64,000 nt of DNA from Fictibacillus phosphorivorans (GCF_001619875.1 NZ_LRFC01000039.1:91248-155247), one strand, 5' to 3'; positions 37,308 to 46,118 are shown, counted from the stretch's first letter. Numbers and translations are program-made. Notes: generated from the sequence alone by a model not told the origin.

Positions 37308-38560
37308 TCACTCCCCTCTCCATGCCATGAAAGAACAGCTACCTCACTTCCTTTTGCCCACCCTCTTGTACCTCCCGGAAGGACAATGAGACAATTTGCT
37401 TCTATAAGTGATGAGACGGAGCTGGATTTATCCAGACCAGCAGGAGTCACAACTTTTTGATCACAGTCTTCTGATAAGGTTGCTCTAACAAATCGAGTAA
37501 AAGGATTGGCTTTAGGAAAATCACTTGCAAGTATGGCTTTTGTGACAGCACAATGCGGTTTATTCATTTTCATACCTGATAAAATAACTGGACGGACAAA
37601 CAGTTCAGCACCCACAAAGCAAGCAGATGGGTTTCCGGATAGACCAAACAGCCATTTCCCTTCATGAACTGCGACCGTTGTTACACTGCCTGGTCTCATA
37701 GCAATCTTATTAAACAACACTTCTGCTTCTAGCTTTTCGTAAATTGCAGGAAGATAATCATAATCACCAACAGAAACACCGCCTGTAGTAATCACCATAT
37801 CTGTTTCTTCAAGGCATTCTTTTACGTTTTGATACAATGAATCCAAATCATCTTCTTTGTGCTGATATAATTTCACTTCAGCTCCCATTGATCTTACCTG
37901 TGCTGCTATCATATAAGCATTACTGTTTCTAATCTTTCCGGGCTGCAGGTCTTCATGTACATCGAGAAGTTCAGTTCCTGTTGAAAGGATGCCGACGACA
38001 GGCTTTTTATAGACAGAAACTAGATGATAGCCAAATGTCGCGAGGATCGCAACAATGCCAGGGGTGATTTTTGTACCTTGTTTCACTAAAAGCTTTCCTT
38101 GCTGTGTATCTTCACCTTGAAACGAAATATTTTCATCCTTTTTAATAGATCGTTTTATTTCAATATACGAATTTTCTTGATCGGTCATTTCTTTTACCAG
38201 TTCTAGCATGATTACTGCGTCTGCACCATCTGGAATCTTTGCTCCGGTCATAATTCGAATAGCTGTACCGCTGTTAACCCTGCATGAAGCTACATGCCCC
38301 GCTCCAATAGCGTCAACTACTTTTAACCTAACTGGGTTGTTTTGGGATGCATGCTTCGTATCTTCCGAAAAGATAGCAAAACCATCATAGGGAGAACGGT
38401 TAAAAGGAGGAACATCATGTGTTGCTATGACATCTGTTGCTATTATTCGGTCATCACTCGCAACTAAAGGCAGTTTCTCCGTATCCCATAATCTTGAATA
38501 AGCCATGATTTTCTCTACAGCGTCAGCTACAGGAAGTGGTGTTCTTTTTTTAACAGGCAA
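37241..38560 (-). CDS. moeA: Molybdopterin molybdenumtransferase MoeA
   Basis: A 439-residue MoeA, somewhat longer than usual through its C-terminus. Motifs: PPFNRSPYDGFAI near 53-65, IMTGAKIPDGADAVIMLE near 105-122, GILSTGTELLD near 187, and GGVSVGDYDYLP near 265. It inserts molybdate into adenylated molybdopterin. Started at TTG 38560 with AAAGGAGG 7 nt upstream. First gene of moeA-mobB-moaE-moaD; moaA, moaB/C and moeB/mobA are elsewhere. Confidence 0.93.
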   Translation of the reverse strand: MPVKKRTPLPVADAVEKIMAYSRLWDTEKLPLVASDDRIIATDVIATHDVPPFNRSPYDGFAIFSEDTKHASQNNPVRLKVVDAIGAGHVASCRVNSGTAIRIMTGAKIPDGADAVIMLELVKEMTDQENSYIEIKRSIKKDENISFQGEDTQQGKLLVKQGTKITPGIVAILATFGYHLVSVYKKPVVGILSTGTELLDVHEDLQPGKIRNSNAYMIAAQVRSMGAEVKLYQHKEDDLDSLYQNVKECLEETDMVITTGGVSVGDYDYLPAIYEKLEAEVLFNKIAMRPGSVTTVAVHEGKWLFGLSGNPSACFVGAELFVRPVILSGMKMNKPHCAVTKAILASDFPKANPFTRFVRATLSEDCDQKVVTPAGLDKSSSVSSLIEANCLIVLPGGTRGWAKGSEVAVLSWHGEGSEWPWNHPLFSKSSVTKTAEKQP

Positions 38561-38669
38561 GAGATTTCCTCCTTTAATTTTAATTTTTCAGAAAATAAAA
38601 ACTTTTCAGTTTACTTTTGGAGACAAGTTTGTTATTATTTTTTTAAATTATGGAAAGGATGTTGATCAT

Positions 38670-38861
38670 ATGAAGGTTTCTTATGAATATTACCACCGTT
38701 CTGGCTTTAAAGTAACCATTACCGACATCCCAGAAGAGTTGAACGAACAAGGCGTTTTCTCACTTCGTATCATGCATTCCTTACAAAAACAAATCGACGA
38801 AATTGATCATATGTACCAGCCGAAGAGAACATATCGACTTAAACTGGAAGAAACGGGGTAA
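38670..38861 (+). CDS. Small hypothetical protein
   Basis: A 63-residue protein from ATG 38670 (GGAAAGGA upstream); the open frame extends upstream into moeA antisense and is not used. It reads MKVSYEYYHRSGFKVTITDI and has a C-terminal helix and strand (KRTYRLKLEETG), suggesting a small alpha/beta fold. Its stop is next to a terminator. Family not recognised. Confidence 0.6.
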   Translation: MKVSYEYYHRSGFKVTITDIPEELNEQGVFSLRIMHSLQKQIDEIDHMYQPKRTYRLKLEETG

Positions 38862-38883
38862 AGATTACACCGTTTCTTTTTTT
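38850..38883. terminator. Terminator between the small gene and yitV
   Basis: GAAACGG / CCGTTTC stem followed by seven T; it overlaps the 3' ends of both convergent genes. Confidence 0.7.
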
Positions 38884-39638
38884 ACTTTCAGCTGTTCTGT
38901 GATCCATTCTACAGCATTTAAATAAGCAGCCCGCGAAACTTTATGTCCTGATGTTTTATCATTCATATAAACGGATTGACTGTTTTTAGTTAAAGTCTCA
39001 ACGTATGGTTTAGCAAACTCATAAGGGATAACCGCATCGACTTCACTATGCCAAATAAATAAGGGTCTGTCATTTAATTTTTCAATATTACTTGTAAGAT
39101 CATATTCCTTGATATAGGTCATGGACTTCTCAAGTTCATTAGTGGTAAGCGGAATTTCATAACCTGCTTTTTGTATTCTTTCAATTTGCCACCTTGCAAA
39201 CTTTTCATGAGCTGGTGTTCCCATAAGTGCACATCCAGCCTTAATTTCAGGGTTATTTACAAGCGATCCGTACGTAATGATTGCCCCCATTGAAGTTCCA
39301 CCAACGGCAATCTGGTCTTCTGTAACAAGTTCATTATCATTTGCCCAGTCGATAATTGCGTTAACATCCTGGATGCCTTGATGAACGATATTCCAGAAGT
39401 CGTAATCCATGCTTTTTGGAGGATTAGATAAAATTCGTTCACCATGATGAAGAGCATCTGGTAAAATAACTCGAAATCCTTTTTCTGCTAGAGAATAGGC
39501 AAAATGTAAATTATGTTCTTTTGCACTTGTGTATCCATGTATAAAAATAAACAGCGGCAAGCTTTTACCGGTATTTTCTCTTTTTTCAGCCATTAAGAAA
39601 GGAATATCTTTAACCGTTCCTTTTTGTATTAAAACCAT
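38865..39638 (-). CDS. yitV: YitV-like alpha/beta hydrolase (esterase)
   Basis: A 257-residue alpha/beta hydrolase of the prolyl-oligopeptidase-like type: oxyanion strand LFIFIHGYTSAKEH near 29-42, nucleophile elbow GGTSMGA (Ser near 117), acidic WHSEVDAVIP near 197, and His in KTSGHKVSRA near 233. The catalytic triad is complete. Matches B. subtilis YitV, next to yitU as here. Substrate unknown. Confidence 0.85.
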   Translation of the reverse strand: MVLIQKGTVKDIPFLMAEKRENTGKSLPLFIFIHGYTSAKEHNLHFAYSLAEKGFRVILPDALHHGERILSNPPKSMDYDFWNIVHQGIQDVNAIIDWANDNELVTEDQIAVGGTSMGAIITYGSLVNNPEIKAGCALMGTPAHEKFARWQIERIQKAGYEIPLTTNELEKSMTYIKEYDLTSNIEKLNDRPLFIWHSEVDAVIPYEFAKPYVETLTKNSQSVYMNDKTSGHKVSRAAYLNAVEWITEQLKVKKETV

Positions 39639-39780
39639 AAAGCGTATCTCCTCTTTCTCTTTTTTTCCATCTTATCATGAGACATGTTTCTTTTTCATGA
39701 ATGAAGACCTGTATGAATAGACTTTTTCTAAGTAAAATAATACACTTTACGTAAAGATTCTAAAAAAGGCAGGTACTTTC

Positions 39781-40593
39781 GTGACACAACCATACTTAAT
39801 AGCACTTGATCTTGACGGTACGTTGTTAACAGATGAAAAGAAGATTCCCCGTAAGACAAAAGAAATTCTTTTTAAATTGATTGAACAAGGACACCATGTA
39901 TGCATTTCTACTGGAAGACCGTTCCGCTCATCTAACATGTACTATGAAGAGCTTGAATTAAGAACCCCCATCGTAAATTTTAACGGAGCGTTTGTTCACC
40001 ACCCGCATGATGCTGAATTTGGCATCCACCATTCACCACTTGAACTGGATGTTGCAAAGCGGATTATTACAGCCTGTGAAACGTTTAAAGTGAAAAATAT
40101 TATGGTAGAGGTTTTGGATGACGTATATTTAAAAAGACCCGATGAAGTAATTGTGAACACTTTCATTATGAATGAAAATCCTCTTCAAATTGGTGACCTG
40201 CATCAAACACTAAAAGATGATCCGACAGCCATTTTAGTGCATCCAGAAGATCATCATATTGCAGAGCTTAGAGCAATGCTTGAAAAAGAACATGCTGAAG
40301 TAGTTGACCAAAGAGTCTGGGCAGCACCTTGGAACATTATTGAAGTCATCCGCTCAGGAATCAGCAAAGCAACAGGGTTAAAAAAAATCGCTGAATACTA
40401 TAATATCCCACAAGAACGGATCATCGCTTTTGGTGATGAGGACAACGATTTTGAGATGATTGAATATGCAGGCCATGGTGTTGCAATGGGAAATGCTATT
40501 GATGAACTAAAAGACCGTGCAAATTATGTAACATTAACAAATCAAGAAGAAGGAATCGCACATTATTTAAAAAATGTTATGAAGTTGGTTTGA
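39781..40593 (+). CDS. yitU: Cof-type HAD phosphatase (YitU-like)
   Basis: A 270-residue HAD hydrolase of the Cof/IIB type. Motif I ALDLDGTLL (nucleophile Asp 10), motif II CISTGRP near 42, a C2B cap, Lys in SGISKATGLKKI near 198, and motif IV AFGDEDNDFEMI near 220. Family members dephosphorylate sugar phosphates, FMN-pathway intermediates and similar small molecules; B. subtilis YitU is reported among those acting on a flavin precursor. The start is GTG 39781 with a weak site (GGCAGG). Confidence 0.87.
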   Translation: MTQPYLIALDLDGTLLTDEKKIPRKTKEILFKLIEQGHHVCISTGRPFRSSNMYYEELELRTPIVNFNGAFVHHPHDAEFGIHHSPLELDVAKRIITACETFKVKNIMVEVLDDVYLKRPDEVIVNTFIMNENPLQIGDLHQTLKDDPTAILVHPEDHHIAELRAMLEKEHAEVVDQRVWAAPWNIIEVIRSGISKATGLKKIAEYYNIPQERIIAFGDEDNDFEMIEYAGHGVAMGNAIDELKDRANYVTLTNQEEGIAHYLKNVMKLV

Positions 40594-40617
40594 TTTTCTT
40601 TGTTGCTTTTGGAAGAG

Positions 40618-40747
40618 GTTGATTTCCGTTTCAGGTGCTCGCTTTCCGCGAGGCAGGCGGTTAGCCACATTCGTACGCTTTACTCTTAAGTGTCTCACCT
40701 GCTCAGCCTGTCCTAGCCAAGAGTCTCGCCCTTATACTCTAATCAAC
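40618..40747. repeat. Full GTTGATT hairpin element
   Basis: A 130-bp copy from GTTGATT to AATCAAC, with the core GCTCGCTTTCCGCG, GGCAGGCGGT and the complementary CTCACCTGCTCAGCCTGTCC. The gap 40594-40943 contains it and a terminator, no gene. Confidence 0.85.
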
Positions 40748-40813
40748 TTTGGAAAGAGGACATTGAAAGAACTGTTCAAATAGCCAGCTCTTATAAAAAA
40801 GAAACAATCCGTT

Positions 40814-40848
40814 AATCTCCAGCTAAGAAATCAGCTGGGGATTTTTGT
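40814..40848 (+). terminator. Terminator downstream of yitU
   Basis: AATCTCCAGCT / AGCTGGGGATT stem (one G-U pair) followed by TTTT and more T. Confidence 0.75.
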
Positions 40849-40943
40849 TTTTCCATTTCTTTTTATGATGGATTGATTGTAAGTCTACATATTGTAATCA
40901 CTACGGTAAAAACTAATTCTATGGGAGAAAAGGAGGGATTCCA

Positions 40944-41087
40944 ATGAGCAAAAAAAGCCGATCAAAACGCACCATTAAGCAAGGTGCAGATATGGTAAGC
41001 CAAGAAACAACAATGGCTTTTAGTAAAGATGAACAAGAAGGTCGCAAACGCGAAAAAGAAGAGAGAAATTCATTAGGAGGCATATAA
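40944..41087 (+). CDS. Small charged protein of unknown function
   Basis: A 47-residue hydrophilic protein, MSKKSRSKRTIKQGADMVSQ at the start, very rich in Lys, Arg and Glu. AAAGGAGGG lies 8 nt upstream. It is 2 bp ahead of the DUF3813-like gene, and its last codons (TTAGGAGGC) supply that gene's ribosome site, so they are one operon. No family recognised. Confidence 0.6.
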   Translation: MSKKSRSKRTIKQGADMVSQETTMAFSKDEQEGRKREKEERNSLGGI

Positions 41088-41089
41088 CG

Positions 41090-41494
41090 ATGGCAAACAA
41101 ATTATTTCAAATCGCTAAAAATGCTGTTCAGCAAGCTGTTGGTAAAGTGCAAAACTCTACACATGAGCTGAATAACAATATTTCTAACCATCATAATCCA
41201 TCTCATACCGAACTTTCCGGGCATGATATGGAAGTTGCACAAAATGCTCTTTCTTCTGCGATGGCGAATTCTTCAGATGCAGAACGCGCACAGCTTGCTG
41301 AATTCCAAAAGCAGCTTGATGCACATTCTCATCCTGGAGCATCCCAAAATGCCCAATCTAAACACTTCACGTCTGGACAAACTGAACCCGGCCATTTAGA
41401 GTCTGGGCAGCCCCAATCTTTCTCTCAAGCGGCTGGCTTAAGTTTAGAAGACGCGCAGAGCTTATTGGAAGAAAATCCAGATTCATTAAAGTAA
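41090..41494 (+). CDS. DUF3813-like protein with extended hydrophilic tail
   Basis: A 134-residue protein. The first ~25 residues, MANKLFQIAKNAVQQAVGKV, resemble DUF3813 (B. subtilis YizC, about 65 residues, in this same neighbourhood), but the protein is twice that size. The remainder is His-, Ser-, Gln- and Asn-rich, with a helix ALSSAMANSSDAERAQLAEFQKQL near 50-75 and a tail SLEDAQSLLEENPDSLK. No enzyme motif. Confidence 0.6.
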   Translation: MANKLFQIAKNAVQQAVGKVQNSTHELNNNISNHHNPSHTELSGHDMEVAQNALSSAMANSSDAERAQLAEFQKQLDAHSHPGASQNAQSKHFTSGQTEPGHLESGQPQSFSQAAGLSLEDAQSLLEENPDSLK

Positions 41495-41508
41495 ATAATG
41501 AATAAGAT

Positions 41509-41542
41509 CAGCTTTCTCTTTTTAAGGAGAAAGCTGTTTTTT
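41509..41542. terminator. Bidirectional terminator overlapping the SGNH gene end
   Basis: CAGCTTTCTC / GAGAAAGCTG 10-bp stem followed by TTTTTT. Confidence 0.8.
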
Positions 41543-42109
41543 AGGAAATGTAATTGCTGTTAACATGTTTATTTTTCTTAATATCAATTCACTTAACTCT
41601 TCATAACCAAACTTATTGAAATGAAGTCCATCGTCAATTACATATTTTTGAATGTTTTTTTCAACAAGTGTTTCAAATAAAGGGACATAAGAGGTTCCTT
41701 CGTGTTTTGCGACCTTTTTTACAATCTGTGCGTATTTTTTCATTCTTTCATTTGTACGAGCTTTTTGCTGTTCTTCATAGACTGGGGCTGGGCTGATTAA
41801 GATCACTTTTTCTGCACCTATCTTGTTTACCATATATGTGAGGTTTTTTTCGTATTCTTTTAAAGGAATGAGCCTATGATCACTTGAATCGTTTGCGCCA
41901 AAAAGAATTGTCACAAAATCAGGATGATGACGTAACACATCGTCTTGCAATCTTACAAGAGCAGCTCTTGTCGTTTCTGCAGGTATACCAGCATTCATGA
42001 CTACCCACTCCGTTAGCTCTTGCCTTAAACGGGAAGTTAATCTTAGCGAGCCATCTTTACTCTTTTCTTTTGAAGTGATGCTGTCTCCAAAACAAACAAG
42101 AGTTTTCAT
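41522..42109 (-). CDS. SGNH/GDSL-family lipase or esterase
   Basis: A 195-residue SGNH hydrolase. Block I FGDSIT (Ser 10), block II Gly in MNAGIPAETT, block III GANDS (Asn near 72), block V DGLHFNKFG (Asp/His near 160). All catalytic residues are present. No signal peptide, so it is probably cytosolic. Substrate unknown. Confidence 0.87.
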   Translation of the reverse strand: MKTLVCFGDSITSKEKSKDGSLRLTSRLRQELTEWVVMNAGIPAETTRAALVRLQDDVLRHHPDFVTILFGANDSSDHRLIPLKEYEKNLTYMVNKIGAEKVILISPAPVYEEQQKARTNERMKKYAQIVKKVAKHEGTSYVPLFETLVEKNIQKYVIDDGLHFNKFGYEELSELILRKINMLTAITFPKKQLSP

Positions 42110-42254
42110 ACATACTCATCTCCCTTTCGATACTGTTATTAAACTATTCGAAAGAAATTTCCATTTATCAAACGTCAAACACTCAATAAATTTGTTATAA
42201 TGTGTTATGTGAAAGAGACATCTTACGTTGGCAGAGTAATTTTGGGGGCATTTT

Positions 42255-42707
42255 ATGAAAATATATCGTGTAACGAATGAAGCTGAATCCCATATCATCG
42301 AAGAAATTGCACACTTATTCCTGCAGCAGAGGACGATGGATGGTGAGCCTGAAGAAAAATCCAGAACACTTGCGGGTATTAAAATGGCACTTGATCATCC
42401 TGATAAAAGCGGAATTATTGTTGCTGAAGAAGAAAATTCTGTGATTGGAATAGCCTTTTTTAATTTGGGAGTTAGTCTTCGCATCGGTGGACCTTATTTA
42501 TGGTTAAACGAGCTTTATGTACACGAAGAACACCGAAATAAAGGGATTGCTCGAAAACTATTGCTTCATTTAATCTATTGGGCGGAACGAGATGGAATTA
42601 AATCTATTGAGCTTGAAACAGGAATCAACAATTCTGTCACGAAGCATTTGTATAACTCACTGGATTTTCATGATATCATCTCTAAAAGATATGCATTTCA
42701 CTTTTAA
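42255..42707 (+). CDS. GNAT-family N-acetyltransferase
   Basis: A 150-residue acetyltransferase with the acetyl-CoA motif EEHRNKGIARKLLLHL near residues 95-110 and the following LELETGINNSVTKHLYNSLDF, typical of the superfamily. TTTGGGGG precedes the ATG. The acceptor is not predictable. Confidence 0.82.
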   Translation: MKIYRVTNEAESHIIEEIAHLFLQQRTMDGEPEEKSRTLAGIKMALDHPDKSGIIVAEEENSVIGIAFFNLGVSLRIGGPYLWLNELYVHEEHRNKGIARKLLLHLIYWAERDGIKSIELETGINNSVTKHLYNSLDFHDIISKRYAFHF

Positions 42708-42732
42708 TTAAAATATGAAGGAGTGTTCAATC

Positions 42733-42993
42733 ATGGCAATTGAATTTTCAATTCAACCTACACCAAACCCAAACGCAATAAAGTTTGATGGTTCAGAGAA
42801 ATTTTTAGAAGGCAGACTTTCTGCACGCGTTGGGGATGACTCAGATTCAGCTCTTGCTAAAGCGTTGTTATCGATTGACGGCGTAGAATCAATCTTTGGA
42901 TTTGAGAACTTTATTACGGTTAATAAAACAAATGATAGTGACTGGAATGAACTAATGCCAGAAATCCAAAAAGCATTGGAAGAGAATGCTTAA
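42733..42993 (+). CDS. Scaffold protein Nfu/NifU N-terminal domain protein
   Basis: An 86-residue stand-alone Nfu_N domain: FSIQPTPNPNAIKF at residues 4-17, GRLSARVGDDSDSALAKALLSIDGVESIFGFENFITV follows. It lacks the CxxC NifU C-terminal domain that binds the Fe-S cluster, so it can at most be an accessory or regulator of cluster assembly. The start at 42733 follows AAGGAG. A terminator follows. Confidence 0.82.
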   Translation: MAIEFSIQPTPNPNAIKFDGSEKFLEGRLSARVGDDSDSALAKALLSIDGVESIFGFENFITVNKTNDSDWNELMPEIQKALEENA

Positions 42994-43011
42994 AAAATAA
43001 CTTATCATCAG

Positions 43012-43050
43012 AAAACCAGCCTTTTTTATTATTGCAGGCTGGTTTTTTTA
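43012..43050. terminator. Bidirectional terminator
   Basis: AAAACCAGCCT / AGGCTGGTTTT stem with T-runs, between the Nfu_N gene and the convergent lipoprotein gene. Confidence 0.85.
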
Positions 43051-43068
43051 TTTTAGATTTAGTTAAAG

Positions 43069-43887
43069 TTACTTAAACCTTTGTAATGGCACAGCAAGTA
43101 AATCTGTTCTTGCACCGTCTTTTGGACTGTAATAGAAAAGTTCCAGCATAAGCGTACCGTTTATAGGAAGATCTTCCGCTGGTATGTTGATCGTAAAAGA
43201 AAATGGCGCCCATGCTGGTGCACCCTCACTCGTTTGTTCATGATTCTCTACAAAAACGGTATGACCATCTGAAACCGAATAGGCAAACGAAGCTTCGAAC
43301 ACTCTCGCCTCTCCTGACACGTTGTATTTACCATCTTTGCCTGAAAATTGTATGTTTCGAAATGAGTTGTTCTGCACCTCTCCGATGCCGGATTGTAAGG
43401 TGAGGATTTCTTCAACTGTTAACTTTTCTGTATTAAGGGCTCCTGGGGAAATCTTACTTGGTGTAAAAGCTGCTTTCACTTTATAAATCCCAGCTTTTCT
43501 TTCTTCAGCAGAAACTTTCCACTTCGTTTTCCAAATATGGCTCGCACCAGCTTTTATCTGAACTTTTTCCGGTTTTTGCTCATAGCTTTTTCCTTTAGAA
43601 TGTCTGAACACTTCTGTATTCGATGAATCTGTAACGGTTACGTCGAACATTTTAGAATCATTGAAACTGAGCGTTACCGTGTGATTGCTATGATTTTCAA
43701 TAACAGCCAAAAAGTCTATCCCATCATTTCGTTGTTGAATAGATAGCACAGGATTTAACTGAGAGCTAATTTCTCCAGTTTCTTTTTCGTTTTTCTTTTC
43801 TTCTTTCGTGCATGCAGAAAGAAAAATTGATGTTATAAGAATGATTGATAAAAACATAAAGAAAAGATACTTTGTTTTTTGCATCAT
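43069..43887 (-). CDS. Lipoprotein with BsuPI (proteinase inhibitor-like) and Gmad2 domains
   Basis: A 272-residue protein from the ATG at 43887, 11 nt after GGAGG. Signal helix followed by the lipobox LSAC (Cys near 26), a charged linker, and a BsuPI-type beta domain near 50-150 (FLAVIENHSNHTVTLSFNDSKMFDVTV; QIKAGASHIWKTKWKV). It ends with a Gmad2 domain near 165-272 (GEARVFEASFAYSVSDGHTV; FTINIPAEDLPINGTLMLELFYYSPKDGA). It follows yitT, the position of B. subtilis ipi, whose product is a small intracellular proteinase inhibitor. Here the same type of domain is exported and fused. Whether it inhibits a protease is unknown. Confidence 0.78.
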   Translation of the reverse strand: MMQKTKYLFFMFLSIILITSIFLSACTKEEKKNEKETGEISSQLNPVLSIQQRNDGIDFLAVIENHSNHTVTLSFNDSKMFDVTVTDSSNTEVFRHSKGKSYEQKPEKVQIKAGASHIWKTKWKVSAEERKAGIYKVKAAFTPSKISPGALNTEKLTVEEILTLQSGIGEVQNNSFRNIQFSGKDGKYNVSGEARVFEASFAYSVSDGHTVFVENHEQTSEGAPAWAPFSFTINIPAEDLPINGTLMLELFYYSPKDGARTDLLAVPLQRFK

Positions 43888-43953
43888 AGAGATGATCACC
43901 TCCATTACATTTTTACCTTTATATGGTGAATTTATAGAAAACATGCACAAATA

Positions 43954-43985
43954 AAACACGGTATGGATATTGTCCATACCGTGTG
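43954..43985 (-). terminator. yitT terminator
   Basis: ACACGGTATGGA / TCCATACCGTGT perfect 12-bp stem followed on the minus strand by TTTTATTT. Confidence 0.8.
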
Positions 43986-44013
43986 TACAAATTCAAGAGT
44001 TTTGTATTTGTTT

Positions 44014-44026
44014 GGGGTCAGACCCC
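44014..44026. repeat. GGGGTCAGACCCC palindrome at the yitT stop
   Basis: A 13-bp palindrome flanked by TTT and A, one base beyond the yitT stop. I recall similar GGGGTC/GACCCC motifs scattered between genes in many bacterial genomes; no function is assigned here. Confidence 0.5.
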
Positions 44027-44027
44027 A

Positions 44028-44894
44028 TTAGTCATTTCTGAAGAAGCCGTAGATGCCTGTGGTGTGAACGATATTCGTAAAGGCATTCGGATCAACTTCT
44101 TTTAGCACTTGCTCAAGGTCATATAATTCATACCGGGTAATGACAATGATCAGCATTTCTTTGTCTTGCTTAGAAAACGCCCCTTTAGCGGGAATAATTG
44201 TAATACCACGAACCATTTTACCGTGGATTGCTTCTTGAATCTCTTTTCCTTTTTTCGTGACTATCATCGCTGTGAGCTTTTCGTGACGCGTATGTACGGC
44301 GTCAATAACTCGAGATGATACGTAAAGCGCAACAAGTGTGTAAAGCGCTTTTTCCCACCCGAAGAGAAATCCAGCAGCAAGAATGATTAATCCATTAAGG
44401 ACAAAAAAGTAACCACCGATCGGTTTGTTTTTCATTCTTGAAAGTATCATTGCTATGATATCGAGTCCTCCTGTGGATGCCCCGTACTTTAAAGTGATTC
44501 CTACACCTAATGCAGCGATTACTCCTCCAAACACAGCATTCAGCAAGATATCAGATGAAACAACAGTTATTGGAATGATTTCAAGGAAAGCGGTTATCAT
44601 GATAACACTTAAGAAGCTATAGATTGTAAATGACTTTCCTACCTTCATCCAGCCTAGGATGGTAACCGGAATATTAAACAATAAATATAAAATACCAGTA
44701 CTAATTGGAAAAGCCGTATTAACAAGCAAAGAAGATATTAGCTGTGAAACCCCAGTAAATCCGCTTGCATAGACTTTTGCAGGAATTAAAAACATGTTAA
44801 GAGAAACGGCGTTTAATAAAGATCCTAAAATAATAAAAAAGATTTTCTTTAATTCTGTTATACCAAGATCGCTTAGGCGAAAACGTTCTGTCAT
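44028..44894 (-). CDS. yitT: YitT-family membrane protein (DUF2179)
   Basis: A 288-residue protein from the ATG at 44894 (AAAGGAGGGA upstream; the frame runs open to 44966). Five or six membrane helices in the first ~200 residues (IPAKVYASGFTGVSQLIS near 41-58; GITLKYGASTGGLDIIAMIL near 125), then a cytosolic DUF2179 domain (LTAMIVTKKGKEIQEAIHGKMVRGITIIPAKGAF). Transport substrate unknown. Neighbours are as in B. subtilis (yitS, ipi). Confidence 0.87.
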   Translation of the reverse strand: MTERFRLSDLGITELKKIFFIILGSLLNAVSLNMFLIPAKVYASGFTGVSQLISSLLVNTAFPISTGILYLLFNIPVTILGWMKVGKSFTIYSFLSVIMITAFLEIIPITVVSSDILLNAVFGGVIAALGVGITLKYGASTGGLDIIAMILSRMKNKPIGGYFFVLNGLIILAAGFLFGWEKALYTLVALYVSSRVIDAVHTRHEKLTAMIVTKKGKEIQEAIHGKMVRGITIIPAKGAFSKQDKEMLIIVITRYELYDLEQVLKEVDPNAFTNIVHTTGIYGFFRND

Positions 44895-45050
44895 ATGTGA
44901 GGGTCCCTCCTTTCTTAATCCAAGATTCATTTTTAACAGAAAACGATGTACTCCGTCAATAGTCAAATCAGCTATTTTTAATACATGATCATTGCCTTTT
45001 CATTCCATCACAAGTTAAACTATAGAAAAAAGCCAAGCGGGTGAATTAAC

Positions 45051-45914
45051 ATGATTACGATAATTACTGATACAGGTTCAGATTTACCTAAACAGATTTT
45101 AGATGAGTATGAAATTACGATGCTCCCTTTAGTGGTTCAGGTAAATAATGAAGAGTTTCTCGATCGATCCAATATTGAACCGAAGCAGCTATATACATAC
45201 ATGAAGGAAGGCTCTGTCCCAAAAACAGCACAAGTTCCTCCTTCCATAATTAAAGAAACTTTAACATCTTGCGCTAGAAATAAACAACCAGCCATCTATG
45301 TAACACTGTCATCTGGGATTAGCGGTACTTATCAAACTGCTGTACTTATGAAAAACGAAGTGCTTGAAGAGTATCCAGACGCTCAAATTGAAGTCTTTGA
45401 TAGTCAGTCAGCATCATTAGGGTACGGCTTAATGGTTTACGAAGCAGCCAAAGAGGCCAGAGATGGAAAGTCTTTTGATGAAATCATACATACGCTTCAA
45501 CATTACCGTAATCATCTTGAACATATTTTTACCGTTGATGACCTCGAATATTTATTGCGAGGTGGACGAGTCAGTAAAACCGCAGCAGTTATGGGTACTC
45601 TTTTAAAAATCAAACCCGTTCTGCATATGGAAGACGGGAAACTGTTTCCTCTAGAAAAATTGCGCGGAAAGAAAAAAGTCCTTGGCCGTATGGTAGAAAT
45701 TATGAAAGAACGCGCTGCGTCCCTTAATGACATTACAATCGGGATCAGCCATGCAGATGATACCGAAACGGCCCAAGCTTTGAAAGAACTTATTATTGAA
45801 GAGACCGGAAACAAAAACATCTTGATTACGATGATCGGCTGTGCAATCGGTGCTCATGCAGGTCCAGGAACAATCGCGTTATTCTTCTTAAATACACCTA
45901 AAAAAGTTTCTTAA
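45051..45914 (+). CDS. yitS: DegV-family fatty-acid-binding protein (YitS position)
   Basis: A 287-residue DegV protein: IITDTGSDLPKQIL at 3-16, VPKTAQVPPSI near 62, LSSGISGTYQTA near 88, SQSASLGYGLMVYEAA near 119, and LLRGGRVSKTAAVMGTLLKIKPVL near 155-178. It binds fatty acids for the FakA kinase by family. Divergent from yitT, as in B. subtilis. Confidence 0.88.
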   Translation: MITIITDTGSDLPKQILDEYEITMLPLVVQVNNEEFLDRSNIEPKQLYTYMKEGSVPKTAQVPPSIIKETLTSCARNKQPAIYVTLSSGISGTYQTAVLMKNEVLEEYPDAQIEVFDSQSASLGYGLMVYEAAKEARDGKSFDEIIHTLQHYRNHLEHIFTVDDLEYLLRGGRVSKTAAVMGTLLKIKPVLHMEDGKLFPLEKLRGKKKVLGRMVEIMKERAASLNDITIGISHADDTETAQALKELIIEETGNKNILITMIGCAIGAHAGPGTIALFFLNTPKKVS

Positions 45915-45970
45915 AACATTATGAATAAACGATTACCTTCTGACAGATGTTAGTGACAGGAGGGATATTG

Positions 45971-46108
45971 ATGACACATCGTTATACGAAAGATAACAAT
46001 AAGCGTCCTGAAGATAATCAGGCAATGAACCAATTGAAGAATGAAGCAGAACGTGAAATAAAGCAAAAAGGCAAACAGCCCTATTCAAAAAAGCCAGATC
46101 ATCTATAG
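45971..46108 (+). CDS. Small hydrophilic protein
   Basis: A 45-residue charged protein, MTHRYTKDNNKRPEDNQAMN at the start, then a helix rich in Glu and Lys and a tail PYSKKPDHL. GGAGGG lies 7 nt upstream; a terminator follows. Such small basic proteins are common in Bacillaceae; family not recognised. Confidence 0.55.
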   Translation: MTHRYTKDNNKRPEDNQAMNQLKNEAEREIKQKGKQPYSKKPDHL

Positions 46109-46118
46109 TTAGATATAT

